A stretch of DNA of 64,000 bases from an uncultured Sphingobacteriales bacterium (lineage in GTDB: Bacteria > Bacteroidota > Bacteroidia > Chitinophagales > Chitinophagaceae): positions 1-64,000 of the forward strand of contig CALMQS010000097.1 of NCBI GenBank assembly GCA_937871285.1, given 5' to 3'. Under the pieces are notes generated by a model. It made no database searches. It was not told where the DNA came from and saw only the letters and a list, made by a program, of their open reading frames with translations. Made by a program: the position numbers and the translations under genes. Shown here piece by piece: positions 25,864-34,424 of this stretch; position 1 is the stretch's first letter, and each line of letters starts with the position of its first letter.

Positions 25864-26547
25864 ATGAAACGCATTACCGGGAACATTACAATGATCACCT
25901 GCTGTTGCATACTATTTGCAGTTGTACCTTTTGCAGCAGATGCCAATAGCAGTAAACTTAAACAAAATGTTACTGAGGCCTCAGACCCTCCCGCAACTGT
26001 AGAAATTGTTTCTTTCAGCGGACAGTCTGCAGCAAACAATAAGAAGATAGATCTTTTCTGCAAAATAAAAAGCAACTGCTGCTATAACATCATAGTGGAA
26101 CGCAGCAGCAACGGCAAACGTTTTTCGGCCATTGCAACGCTTTCTGATAATAAGCAAATTGCGGAATTTGCCCTGTCGGACAATAATCCCCTGCGCAATA
26201 CCAACTACTACCGTTTAAAAATAGCAGACAACAAAGGCAATGTAAAATATTCGAAAACAATGGTGGTTCAATTGTACCAGTCAGACGACCTGTCTATGGT
26301 AAGTGTAACGCCTAATACCGCGTTAAAAGATCTGCACATTAATGTGCAACTGAAAAACCGTGCTTATATTGTTATGAAAGTTACCGATGAAAAAGGCAGG
26401 GAGGTTATTAAAAGAAAAGGCGCCGGCAATGAAGGACTTAATACTTACGAACTGGAGGGAACCGGCACCATGTCTCCCGGCAACTATTTTCTTGAAGTGC
26501 TGATCAACAGCAAAGACCTTCTTTCTATGCCTTTAGTAAAGGGATGA
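25864..26547 (+). CDS. Small secreted protein with FN3-like and sorting-tail-like domains
   Basis: A 227-residue exported protein. Signal peptide to about residue 27. The first domain (about 40-135) repeats the pattern of the preceding gene: 'NIIVERSSNGKRFSAIA' and 'NYYRLKIADNKGNVKYSKT'. The second (about 140-227) resembles the C-terminal beta-sandwich used by type IX secretion, with 'MKVTDEKGREVI', 'GLNTYELEG' and 'MSPGNYFLEVL', but the last strand is short, so it may be non-functional as a sorting signal. Role unknown; probably surface-exposed. Confidence 0.8.
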   Translation: MKRITGNITMITCCCILFAVVPFAADANSSKLKQNVTEASDPPATVEIVSFSGQSAANNKKIDLFCKIKSNCCYNIIVERSSNGKRFSAIATLSDNKQIAEFALSDNNPLRNTNYYRLKIADNKGNVKYSKTMVVQLYQSDDLSMVSVTPNTALKDLHINVQLKNRAYIVMKVTDEKGREVIKRKGAGNEGLNTYELEGTGTMSPGNYFLEVLINSKDLLSMPLVKG

Positions 26548-26551
26548 AAAC

Positions 26552-26598
26552 AGCAGGCAAAGCGTTTCAGATTTTGGTAATTGAAACGCTTTGCTGCT
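26552..26598. terminator. Bidirectional terminator hairpin
   Basis: CAAAGCGTTTCA and TGAAACGCTTTG make a 12-bp stem, extended by AGCAG/CTGCT beyond one bulged G, around a 12-base loop. It lies between two convergent genes and can serve both. Confidence 0.75.
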
Positions 26599-26604
26599 AA
26601 TTAT

Positions 26605-26880
26605 TCACTGCTCTTCATGAATTTCATCCAGTTTATTGTCCTTTACAAACTTATCCCTCGCCGCTGTATATACAGATTGCAAATCAATCGTGGCACTTAA
26701 TGCATCATCTACAAGATTAAATATTTCGGGCAATTTTTTTTCCAGTAAACGGTCTCCCAGGTTGATATTTTCACTTTCTAACTGTGCCAGCTTTTTAACT
26801 ACGGATGTCTCTGTGTTCCTGGTATCTTCCAGCTCACGAAGCACTTTATCCATGAGCATGCGTTTTTCATTTTTATCCAT
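26605..26880 (-). CDS. Small coiled-coil protein of unknown function
   Basis: A 91-residue acidic, helix-rich protein starting at the ATG at 26878-26880 ('MDKNEKRMLMDKVLRELED'). An upstream start would add a 13-residue hydrophobic head that lacks other support. The sequence is nearly all predicted helix ('VVKKLAQLESENINLGDRLLEKKLPEIF'), with no cysteines and no signal peptide. No family recognised. Confidence 0.6.
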   Translation of the reverse strand: MDKNEKRMLMDKVLRELEDTRNTETSVVKKLAQLESENINLGDRLLEKKLPEIFNLVDDALSATIDLQSVYTAARDKFVKDNKLDEIHEEQ

Positions 26881-27072
26881 AACATTTGCTTTATGTAAAA
26901 AAAACGAATACCATGCCAATAAGAGAGGGACATAACTCCTTTAAAAAACCAGCTATTGAGTAATTTTTTTCCCACCGGGTGATGTTTTATGCTATATTAC
27001 CCCACTTTAAATAGCAGCATCTTCCCATCAGGTTTAATTTGTTATTTTAGCACTTAAATCTTAACTTATATC

Positions 27073-27294
27073 ATGGCTACAAAAATTACGGTAAACAGCA
27101 ATGGCTCTCTTAAAGTAGAAGGCGATTTTGAAATTATGGATAAAGCCGGCAATGTATATGGATTAAACGGCAGGGAAATCATTTCTATTTGCCGTTGCGG
27201 ACTTTCTAAAAACAAACCCTTTTGCGATGCATCTCACAAGGGGCATTTTGAACATGAAGCCATCGCATTTGATCTGCCACCAAAAAAACAGTAG
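27073..27294 (+). CDS. CDGSH iron-sulfur domain protein
   Basis: A 73-residue protein made of one CDGSH-type zinc-finger-like domain that binds a [2Fe-2S] cluster through three Cys and one His: C40, C42, C51 and H55 in 'CRCGLSKNKPFCDASHKGH'. The usual Gly of CDGSH is Ala here (CDASH), as in many bacterial members. Likely a small redox or cluster-transfer protein in the cytosol. It is 68 bp upstream of the dienelactone hydrolase gene and may be cotranscribed. Confidence 0.92.
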   Translation: MATKITVNSNGSLKVEGDFEIMDKAGNVYGLNGREIISICRCGLSKNKPFCDASHKGHFEHEAIAFDLPPKKQ

Positions 27295-27362
27295 TAACGC
27301 CAGCCCTGAACCATATTATCATGATTTAACGCTTCATTTTTATATCACTAAATCAATTTTAT

Positions 27363-28214
27363 ATGGATCAGCAAATCATCAATCTCTACGACGAGTACAC
27401 ACACAGGCCGCTAAGCCGCCAGGAATTTCTGGGGCGCCTTGCAAAATTAGCAGGCGGAACCGCAGCAGCTATGGCCTTACTGCCCATGCTCGAATTGAAT
27501 TACGCACATGCAGCAACGGTGCAGGAAGCCGGTTTATTTACGGAGCGCATCAGCTATCCCGGTGCAAAAGGAAATATGCAGGCCTACGTAGCGCGGCCTG
27601 AAAAAGAGGCAAAATACCCGGCTATTATTGTTATTCATGAAAACCGCGGATTAAATGCCCATATTGAGGATGTTACCCGCCGTGCGGCCAACGCAGGCTA
27701 TTTGGCCATTGCACCTAATGCCTTATCGCCATTGGGTGGCACGCCTGCCAGTGAAGATGATGCCCGTACATTGTTTCAGCAGTTAAACGCGGAAGACAGC
27801 CTGTCTGATTTCATTAAAGTATTTGACTATTTACCCGGCCGTAAAGATTATAACGGGCACACGGGCTGCGTAGGTTTTTGCTGGGGCGGAAGCATGGCCA
27901 ATAAATTAGCGGTAAATGTGCCTTCGCTACAGGCGGCAGTTGCTTTTTATGGCGGCCAACCCAATGCGGCTGATGTTCCCAAAATAAAGGCGGCGGTGCA
28001 ACTGCATTATGCAGCGCTCGACGAACGCATTAACGCGGGCATACCCGCTTACGAGGAAGCGTTGAAAAAATCCGGCATTACCTACGAGAAATATATGTAT
28101 GAAGGCGTGAACCATGCTTTTCATAATAACACGGCCCCTACGCGCTATAATGAAGCCGCGGCAAAATTAGCCTGGCAGCGCACACTGGATTTTTTTGCGA
28201 AGTATGTAAAGTAA
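27363..28214 (+). CDS. Dienelactone hydrolase family protein, exported
   Basis: A 283-residue alpha/beta hydrolase. The catalytic triad of the family is visible: C173 as nucleophile in 'VGFCWGGSMA', D220 in 'AALDERIN', H251 in 'VNHAFHN'. The N-terminus ('LSRQEFLGRLAKLAGGTAAAMALLPML') resembles a Tat-like leader without a clear RR pair, so export is possible but uncertain. Family members hydrolyse lactones or other esters; the substrate is unknown. Confidence 0.9.
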   Translation: MDQQIINLYDEYTHRPLSRQEFLGRLAKLAGGTAAAMALLPMLELNYAHAATVQEAGLFTERISYPGAKGNMQAYVARPEKEAKYPAIIVIHENRGLNAHIEDVTRRAANAGYLAIAPNALSPLGGTPASEDDARTLFQQLNAEDSLSDFIKVFDYLPGRKDYNGHTGCVGFCWGGSMANKLAVNVPSLQAAVAFYGGQPNAADVPKIKAAVQLHYAALDERINAGIPAYEEALKKSGITYEKYMYEGVNHAFHNNTAPTRYNEAAAKLAWQRTLDFFAKYVK

Positions 28215-28454
28215 TTTGTATACACCGATCATCAAAATGACTAGTGTCATGTCAACAGTAAAGTATCGTATTATAATTTCCCGCCGATGACATTGATACT
28301 CGCTGAGCGGTAGTGTTCTCTGCGATCATCTGCGGAATCTGCGGGACAGTTCACCGGGGAAACGAGGGTTGATACAACACTATATGCTGCGAAAACTTAT
28401 TTTGAAACTTACCGGAGCATGGATTTACCTGAACTGGCTTTTATAAACATAGTA
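28215..28454. other. Gene-free gap
   Basis: A short repeat-like string 'TCTGCGATCATCTGCGGAAT' (28319-28338) is followed by one more unit; otherwise nothing recognised before the hipB operator. Confidence 0.4.
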
Positions 28455-28525
28455 AAATCACATTTTATTGTGATTTCAATTGCATAATTGAGAGACAAAA
28501 CCTACTTTTGCCTCTAAAATCACAC
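28455..28525 (+). promoter_or_regulatory. Promoter and probable autoregulatory operator of the hip operon
   Basis: A perfect palindrome AAATCACA-tttTAT-TGTGATTT (28455-28476) lies just ahead of a promoter with ATTG (28479-28482), a 20-base spacer and TACTTTTG (28503-28510, an exact TAnnTTTG). A further half-site AAAATCACAC (28516-28525) sits at the likely transcription start, touching the hipB start codon at 28530. A smaller palindrome CAATT-gcat-AATTG (28477-28490) overlaps the -33 element. The layout fits repression by HipB bound on both sides of the promoter. Confidence 0.75.
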
Positions 28526-28529
28526 TATA

Positions 28530-28760
28530 ATGTTAGCCAAGGAACTTGGTGAAACCATAAAAAACAGAAGAAAAGAGTTGAATATTACTCAACCACATTT
28601 AGCTGAACTGGCAAAAGTGAGTACCAATACTTTATATAAGTTGGAACGGGGACAAGGCAATCCCTCATTGGAAGTGTTGAATAAACTGGTGGAAATTTTG
28701 GGAATGGAACTAACCCTTGAAGTGAAAAACCTGCCGGCCAGCAAGGCAGGGAAGCATTAA
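28530..28760 (+). CDS. hipB: HipB-like antitoxin, XRE helix-turn-helix
   Basis: A 76-residue Cro/CI-type DNA-binding protein. The helix-turn-helix is at about residues 8-62 ('IKNRRKELNITQPHLAELAKVSTNTLYKLERGQGNPS'), leaving almost no C-terminal extension. It is the first gene of a three-gene operon, 4 bp before the HipS-like gene. Expected role: operon repressor and part of the antitoxin complex. The palindrome just upstream is the obvious operator. Confidence 0.9.
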   Translation: MLAKELGETIKNRRKELNITQPHLAELAKVSTNTLYKLERGQGNPSLEVLNKLVEILGMELTLEVKNLPASKAGKH

Positions 28761-28764
28761 GCAA

Positions 28765-29094
28765 ATGAGAGGAATGGAAATATATCGCAATGGAGCATTA
28801 GCCGGAACGCTGACAGAAGAAAACCGTCAGCATTTTGTGTTCAGGTATGACGACACTTATTTTAATGACGCCAATAAACCGGCTGTCAGTTTAACGCTTC
28901 CAAAAACTCAAAAAGAATACAGCAGCGAATTTTTATTCCCGTTTTTCTTTAACATGCTAAGTGAAGGCGTAAACAGGAAACTGCAAAGCACACAATTGAG
29001 GATTGATGAAGAAGACAATTTTGGGTTACTGATGGCAACAGCACAGCATGATACCATAGGAGCAGTAACCGTAAAACCAATAGCAGCGAAATGA
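28765..29094 (+). CDS. hipS: HipS-like protein: HipA N-terminal subdomain as a separate gene
   Basis: A 109-residue protein equal to the N-terminal 'couple_hipA' subdomain that in classic HipA precedes the kinase ('MEIYRNGALAGTL', 'FRYDDTYFNDANKPAVSLTLP', 'FFFNMLSEGVNRKLQ'). As a stand-alone gene between hipB and the kinase it matches the HipBST organisation, where HipS is the antitoxin. The start could be ATG at 28765 or the fourth codon at 28774. Its stop overlaps the hipT start (ATGA), so HipS is made in step with the kinase. Confidence 0.88.
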   Translation: MRGMEIYRNGALAGTLTEENRQHFVFRYDDTYFNDANKPAVSLTLPKTQKEYSSEFLFPFFFNMLSEGVNRKLQSTQLRIDEEDNFGLLMATAQHDTIGAVTVKPIAAK

Positions 29095-30098
29095 ACTTAG
29101 ATGAATTGAAATATTGCCCCGGAACTTTAGCTGAAGGTTTTACCACTTACAGTCCAGGTTGTTTGCGGAATTTGTTCAGTGGCAAAAAGGTAAATCATAT
29201 TTTGCCTTATGAACAGCCGCAGCAAAGCGAAGAAGTTGCTGAACAGTTTATGGAAAATCGCAAACGCATATCCATATCGGGTGTGCAGGAAAAATTAAGT
29301 TTTCTTCTCGAAAAAAATCTGTTGCGTTTAACAAAGGAAGGAGAACAAGGAACTTACATACTAAAACCCATACCAAGAGATTTGAAGAAAGTTGACCAGG
29401 TTCCTGCAAACGAACACCTGACTATGCAAATAGCAAAACAGGTTTACGGGCTCAACACGGCCGAAAATGCCATGATATTTTTCAAGAATGGTTCGCCTGC
29501 CTACATAACTAAACGGTTTGATGTGAAAGAAGATGGTGGCAAATGGGGCGAAGAAGATTTTGCAACGCTTTCAGGTAAAACCAAAAACAATGCAGGTGCC
29601 AATTTTAAATATGACTACAGCTATGAGGAAGTTGGGATGCTGATACAAAAATATGTTCCGGCATGGCGGGTGGAAATAGAGAAATATTTTTCATTAGTGG
29701 TTTTCAATTTCCTGTTTTCAAATGGAGATGCTCACTTAAAAAACTTTTCGCTGCTTGAATCAACTAAAGGAGATTATTTATTAAGTCCTGCTTATGATTT
29801 GGTAAATACAAAGCTGCATGTGGACGATACAGATTTTGCGCTTGCTAAAGGACTATTTGAAGATGGTTTTAAAAGTGAGCAATACAAAAAAAACGGACAT
29901 CCTTCTAAAAGCGACTTTACAGAATTTGCCAAAAGAATAGGCGTAACGGAAGGCCGAGTTGAAAAATTGTTGAATCCATTTTTAGAAAATCAGCCCTTTA
30001 TGGAGACCCTGCTGAGCCGTTCTTTTTTAAGTGATGCGAACAAGAGAGGGTATTTGCTGATGTATAACACTAAAAGGAACTATTTAACCGCAGATTAA
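29091..30098 (+). CDS. hipT: HipT-like serine/threonine kinase toxin
   Basis: A 335-residue HipA-family kinase lacking the N-terminal subdomain. Visible features: a Ser-rich P-loop with S61-I-S63 ('ISISGVQEKLS'), the ATP-binding lysine in 'YILKPI' (about K92), the catalytic loop N211-G-D213-A-H-L-K-N218, and the metal-binding D236 in 'YDL'. The SIS pair is where HipT kinases autophosphorylate. Known HipA and HipT toxins phosphorylate aminoacyl-tRNA synthetases (GltX and TrpS); the target here is not known. It overlaps hipS by 4 bp. Confidence 0.9.
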   Translation: MNLDELKYCPGTLAEGFTTYSPGCLRNLFSGKKVNHILPYEQPQQSEEVAEQFMENRKRISISGVQEKLSFLLEKNLLRLTKEGEQGTYILKPIPRDLKKVDQVPANEHLTMQIAKQVYGLNTAENAMIFFKNGSPAYITKRFDVKEDGGKWGEEDFATLSGKTKNNAGANFKYDYSYEEVGMLIQKYVPAWRVEIEKYFSLVVFNFLFSNGDAHLKNFSLLESTKGDYLLSPAYDLVNTKLHVDDTDFALAKGLFEDGFKSEQYKKNGHPSKSDFTEFAKRIGVTEGRVEKLLNPFLENQPFMETLLSRSFLSDANKRGYLLMYNTKRNYLTAD

Positions 30099-30202
30099 GA
30101 ACAATTACAATTGAACCGAAAACTAAAAAAAGTTGAGGAAACAGAAGTTTGCGTAATATTGATCCCGCCCATCATTACCCAACGATTTGAACCTTCGCTA
30201 TT

Positions 30203-33200
30203 TTATCTCTTTGCCGCCCGTTCCCGGTTGGCAGTAATATACTCAGAAGGCAGCATATTAAATTCCTTCTTGAAGAACCTGGTAAAATATTTAGGATTGC
30301 TGAAGCCTACTTCATAAGCTACTTCGGCAACCGTCATCTGTGTTTTTCCCAACAGTTGCGCCGCTCTTTTCATACGGATGGCGCGAATAAAATCTAAAGG
30401 CGCTTTGCCCGTAAGCGAAAGTAATTTTTTATACAAAGCCACCCGGCTCATGAACATTGCCTTGCTCAAATCTTCAACAGAAAAATCAGACTCCGCTATA
30501 TTCTTTTCCACCTCTTCCACAGCCTGCCTGATGAAATTTTCATCTACCGGCGTTACACTGATGGCTTTGGGCTCTATTTCTATTTGTTTTTGAAATAGCC
30601 GCCGCAGGGTTTCCTGGTGTGCCAGCAAGCTTTTAATCCTCGATTGCAGCATCTCAAAGCTGAACGGTTTGGTGATATAATCATTTGCGCCTGTTTCAAA
30701 ACCTTCCAGCTTTTGCTCTTCAGCACTGCGCGCAGTTAGCAATATTACAGGGATATGCGAAGTGCGAGCATCGTTCTTTATTTTATGGCATAGCTCCAGT
30801 CCGCTCATACCCGGCATCATAATATCGCTGATCACCATATCCGGTTGAAATTCCTGCGCTTTTTTCCATCCTTCATTCCCGTCCATCGCTTCATATACGG
30901 TATAGTTGGAACGTAAATTGTCTTTGATGTAAAAACGAATATCATCGTTATCATCCACTACCAGCACACTCTCTTTTTTCCGTGACGACTTATGCGGTAT
31001 TTCCTCCGCGAGGGTATCATGTGCCGTATGCATTACAATAGCTGTTTCGGTTGTGCTATCGCCGGCAGCATCAGCAAACCGGAGCTTGACAGGAAGGCTA
31101 ACGGTAAACCCCGTTCCTTCTCCCGCTTTACTCTTAACATGGATGCTGCCTCCGTGCAAACGGGCGAACTCACGTGAAATGGCCAACCCGATACCACTGC
31201 CCTGATTCAGTATATTACCAGGTGCTTCATGCTGAAAAAAACGTTCAAAAATCTTATCCTGCTCTTCCTCCGGAATACCTATGCCACTGTCTTTAACCGT
31301 AATTTCAATACAACTCCCCGCATCCGCAGCTTCCTTAACCGTTATATCCACGCTTATGCTTCCTTTCTCGGGAGTAAACTTAAACGCGTTCGACAACAGA
31401 TTGAACATAATACGCTCTATCTTATCCGGGTCAAACAACATCTCCAGCGATTCTGCAGAAGAACAAAAAGTAAAACTGATATTCTTTTTTTCCGCAAGGT
31501 CGTTAAAGGAAAAAGTAAGCTCTTTTACAAAACCCACGATATCACCCAAAGAAGGATACAGGCGCAATTCATGCATCTCCAGCTTCCTGAAATCGAGCAA
31601 CTGGTTAACTAATGCCAGCAGCCGTTTGGCATTACGGTATATGAGCTGAAAATGTTTTTTTTGCCCTTCATCTTCCGCTTGCTTCATCATTTTCTCCACG
31701 GGGGTAATAATGAGCGACAGAGGCGTTCTGAATTCATGGCTCACGTTGGTGAAAAATTTAAGCTTCAGCATATCCAGCTCATGTATGCGCTGCGCTTCTT
31801 TTTTCTGATGATCAAACTGGAAGCGCATTTTTGCACGCTGAATAGTGAGCCTCCGCGCCAGCAACAGGATGCCTGCCGCAAAAACAATATACAGGAGAAA
31901 AGCAGGCCAGGTTTTCCAAAACGGGGGCAGGATGGTGATGCGCAATGCAATGCCTTCGTTATTCGTTTCCTCAAATTCGCCATCCGCTTTCACCCTGAAT
32001 GTATATTCGCCCGGATCAAGATTGGTATAGGTAATGGTTCGCTGCCTCCCGTCGGTAGTAAGCCATCCCTCGTTAAAACCTTCCAGCGTATACATAAATT
32101 TATCCTTCAGCGATTGAATGGAGCCCGGCGCAGTGAATCCTATGGAAAACACATTCTGGTCGTATCGCAATGTAATTGCTTCCGTTTCGGTGAAGGACTT
32201 GTTTAATACTACATGCCCCCTGATCTCTTCTCCTACGCTTACCGCCCTGTTGAACAGCAGAAATTCGGTTAATGCTATCCGGGGGATGGTTTTCTGCACA
32301 AGAAATTTATCAGGGTTGAAAAGGTTAAACCCATAAGGTCCGCCAAAGATCAGCTCGCCTGCGCGGGTTTTAAATGCGGCTTTATCATTAAATTCCCTTC
32401 CCTGCAAACCATTGGATTCATCATAATTTTCAACCTGTATGGTTACCCTGCCGGCTACATTTTTTACCACTACATTGCTTAACCCGTTAGGCGTACCCAC
32501 CCAAAGGTTACCCTTATTATCTTCCAGCAGGGTAAGAATCGTATTGTCGGCCAACCCATCTTCCTTGCGAAAAACGGTAAACGTATTATTTTCTTTATCT
32601 AACAGGTTCAACCCTTCACGTGTGCCTACCCATAACATCTGGCGGCTGTCGAGCAGCAGGGTAATTACATTATTATTGCTTAATGAACTGCTGTCGCCGT
32701 CATCATGCCCCAAATAACGAAACAGCTTATTTTTTTTGTCAAATACATCAATACCATTGGATGTGCCGATCCATATATTATGCGCTTTATCTTCAATAAT
32801 GGCGGAGATATAATTGGAATGCAATGAGCGCCCGTCTTCTACCCTGTAATGGTGGAAGACCTGCTTCTCCCGGTTGTAGCGGTTAAGCCCGCCGCTGAGT
32901 GTTCCTATCCATAAATTATGATCACTGTCTTCAAATATTTCCCAGATGCTGTTGTCTGAAATGCTGTTCGTATCGGCCGGGTTATGGCGGAAATGCCTGA
33001 ATTTTTTACCATCATAACAATTCAGCCCTCCAAAATAAGTACCTATCCATAGCTTTTGCTCATGATCCACCAACAGGCTAACGATCACATCATTACTCAA
33101 ACTGTTCGGATCGGAAGGATCATGACGAAAAACCGAAAATTTATTCCGCAGGCGGTCATAATACACTAATCCGCCGCCATTTGTACCTATCCATAAATTT

Positions 33201-34372
33201 CCTTTTGCGTCTTCCGCGAACCTGTTCACATCTTCGTAAGGCAGGCTGTTAACATCAGAAACTTTATGCCTGAACAGGCTAAACATGGCCATGCGGTTAT
33301 TGTAATAACAAATGCCCTGCTTGTATGTACCCAGCCATATAATATTGCTGCTATCCTTATATACCGAATAAATACTGTTTTGGCTGATGGTGGTATGATC
33401 TTCTGCATCGTTGAGCAAATAGCGAACGGTTTTGCTTTTTTTATTTACCAGGTTTACGCCGCCATGATCCGTACCAATCCATATTATCCCTTCCTGATCC
33501 TGTGTTATACCTGTAACAATATTCGTATTAAGCCGCATATCACCCTTTTCTTTTGAAAAGTGCGATAACCGGTCGCCGGCAGGCTGGTAATAAAATACAC
33601 CTCCGGGATTGCCGGCTAACAAAACACTCATCCAAAGCTCATTATCGCTATCTATAAATAAAGTGTAATTCTGGATGCTGCCTTTTGTACTGTGCTTCAT
33701 CTGGCTGGTTCGCTGAACTACGCGATAGGTAGCTGCATCAAGCTTTTCAATAATACCATTGCGGTGAACGATCCAGATATTGTTATGCGCATCCTGCGCC
33801 AGTGCCGCCACATCATTGGTGGCAATACTTAAGGAATCATCGGGATCATGCTGCAGGGGCATTATTTTTTTTGTTGACGGCGAATACCGGTATACACCGG
33901 CATTGTTTTGATACACGAACCAATAGTTACCCTGGCGGTCTTTTACAACGGAATATACATTACCGGGAGGGAGCGATAATTGCGATAAATACCGGGTATC
34001 ATTCCTGCTTAAATTATCTGTAACAGGATCATATACATTATTGCCATTACGGGTAGCTATCCATAGTTTTCTATCGGGCAGTTCAAATATCCTTTCAACA
34101 TAATTATCACTAAGTGAAGCGGAATCACGCAGGTCATTTTTAAATACCTTGAAATCGTAGCCATCAAAGCGGTTCAGACCCGACATGGTGCCAAACCACA
34201 TAAAACCACTGCTATCCCTGAGTATGCAGTTTACCTGGCTATGCGAAAGTCCATGGCGCAAATCAAGCCGCATGAACTGGTAAGCTTCTCCCTGCGCAAG
34301 TACGCAGGCGTGAAACAGCAGCAGCATACTCAAAAAATAAAAACGCTTAATACACATATTGGAGCAGGCCAA
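30203..34372 (-). CDS. Hybrid two-component system regulator (HTCS) with AraC-type output
   Basis: A 1389-residue one-protein signalling system. Order: signal peptide (1-26), periplasmic reporter propeller with many 'IWIGT..GGLN.Y' blades (about 30-730), Y_Y_Y domain (about 740-805), membrane helix (about 815-837), HisKA with H879 in 'NVSHEFRTPLS', HATPase ('NLLSNAFKF', 'GSGIGLAISREF'), receiver with D1183 in 'VISDIMMPGMSG', and a C-terminal AraC helix-turn-helix (about 1290-1389). Such HTCS usually sense oligosaccharides and switch on a SusC/SusD locus. None lies in this window, and its neighbours are methionine and Hip genes. It is the last minus-strand gene after hom, 53 bp away. Confidence 0.96.
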   Translation of the reverse strand: MACSNMCIKRFYFLSMLLLFHACVLAQGEAYQFMRLDLRHGLSHSQVNCILRDSSGFMWFGTMSGLNRFDGYDFKVFKNDLRDSASLSDNYVERIFELPDRKLWIATRNGNNVYDPVTDNLSRNDTRYLSQLSLPPGNVYSVVKDRQGNYWFVYQNNAGVYRYSPSTKKIMPLQHDPDDSLSIATNDVAALAQDAHNNIWIVHRNGIIEKLDAATYRVVQRTSQMKHSTKGSIQNYTLFIDSDNELWMSVLLAGNPGGVFYYQPAGDRLSHFSKEKGDMRLNTNIVTGITQDQEGIIWIGTDHGGVNLVNKKSKTVRYLLNDAEDHTTISQNSIYSVYKDSSNIIWLGTYKQGICYYNNRMAMFSLFRHKVSDVNSLPYEDVNRFAEDAKGNLWIGTNGGGLVYYDRLRNKFSVFRHDPSDPNSLSNDVIVSLLVDHEQKLWIGTYFGGLNCYDGKKFRHFRHNPADTNSISDNSIWEIFEDSDHNLWIGTLSGGLNRYNREKQVFHHYRVEDGRSLHSNYISAIIEDKAHNIWIGTSNGIDVFDKKNKLFRYLGHDDGDSSSLSNNNVITLLLDSRQMLWVGTREGLNLLDKENNTFTVFRKEDGLADNTILTLLEDNKGNLWVGTPNGLSNVVVKNVAGRVTIQVENYDESNGLQGREFNDKAAFKTRAGELIFGGPYGFNLFNPDKFLVQKTIPRIALTEFLLFNRAVSVGEEIRGHVVLNKSFTETEAITLRYDQNVFSIGFTAPGSIQSLKDKFMYTLEGFNEGWLTTDGRQRTITYTNLDPGEYTFRVKADGEFEETNNEGIALRITILPPFWKTWPAFLLYIVFAAGILLLARRLTIQRAKMRFQFDHQKKEAQRIHELDMLKLKFFTNVSHEFRTPLSLIITPVEKMMKQAEDEGQKKHFQLIYRNAKRLLALVNQLLDFRKLEMHELRLYPSLGDIVGFVKELTFSFNDLAEKKNISFTFCSSAESLEMLFDPDKIERIMFNLLSNAFKFTPEKGSISVDITVKEAADAGSCIEITVKDSGIGIPEEEQDKIFERFFQHEAPGNILNQGSGIGLAISREFARLHGGSIHVKSKAGEGTGFTVSLPVKLRFADAAGDSTTETAIVMHTAHDTLAEEIPHKSSRKKESVLVVDDNDDIRFYIKDNLRSNYTVYEAMDGNEGWKKAQEFQPDMVISDIMMPGMSGLELCHKIKNDARTSHIPVILLTARSAEEQKLEGFETGANDYITKPFSFEMLQSRIKSLLAHQETLRRLFQKQIEIEPKAISVTPVDENFIRQAVEEVEKNIAESDFSVEDLSKAMFMSRVALYKKLLSLTGKAPLDFIRAIRMKRAAQLLGKTQMTVAEVAYEVGFSNPKYFTRFFKKEFNMLPSEYITANRERAAKR

Positions 34373-34424
34373 GCAGTTAGGTTCTGGAATAATTTATAAA
34401 TCCCTTAAAGATAAAATAAAAGCA

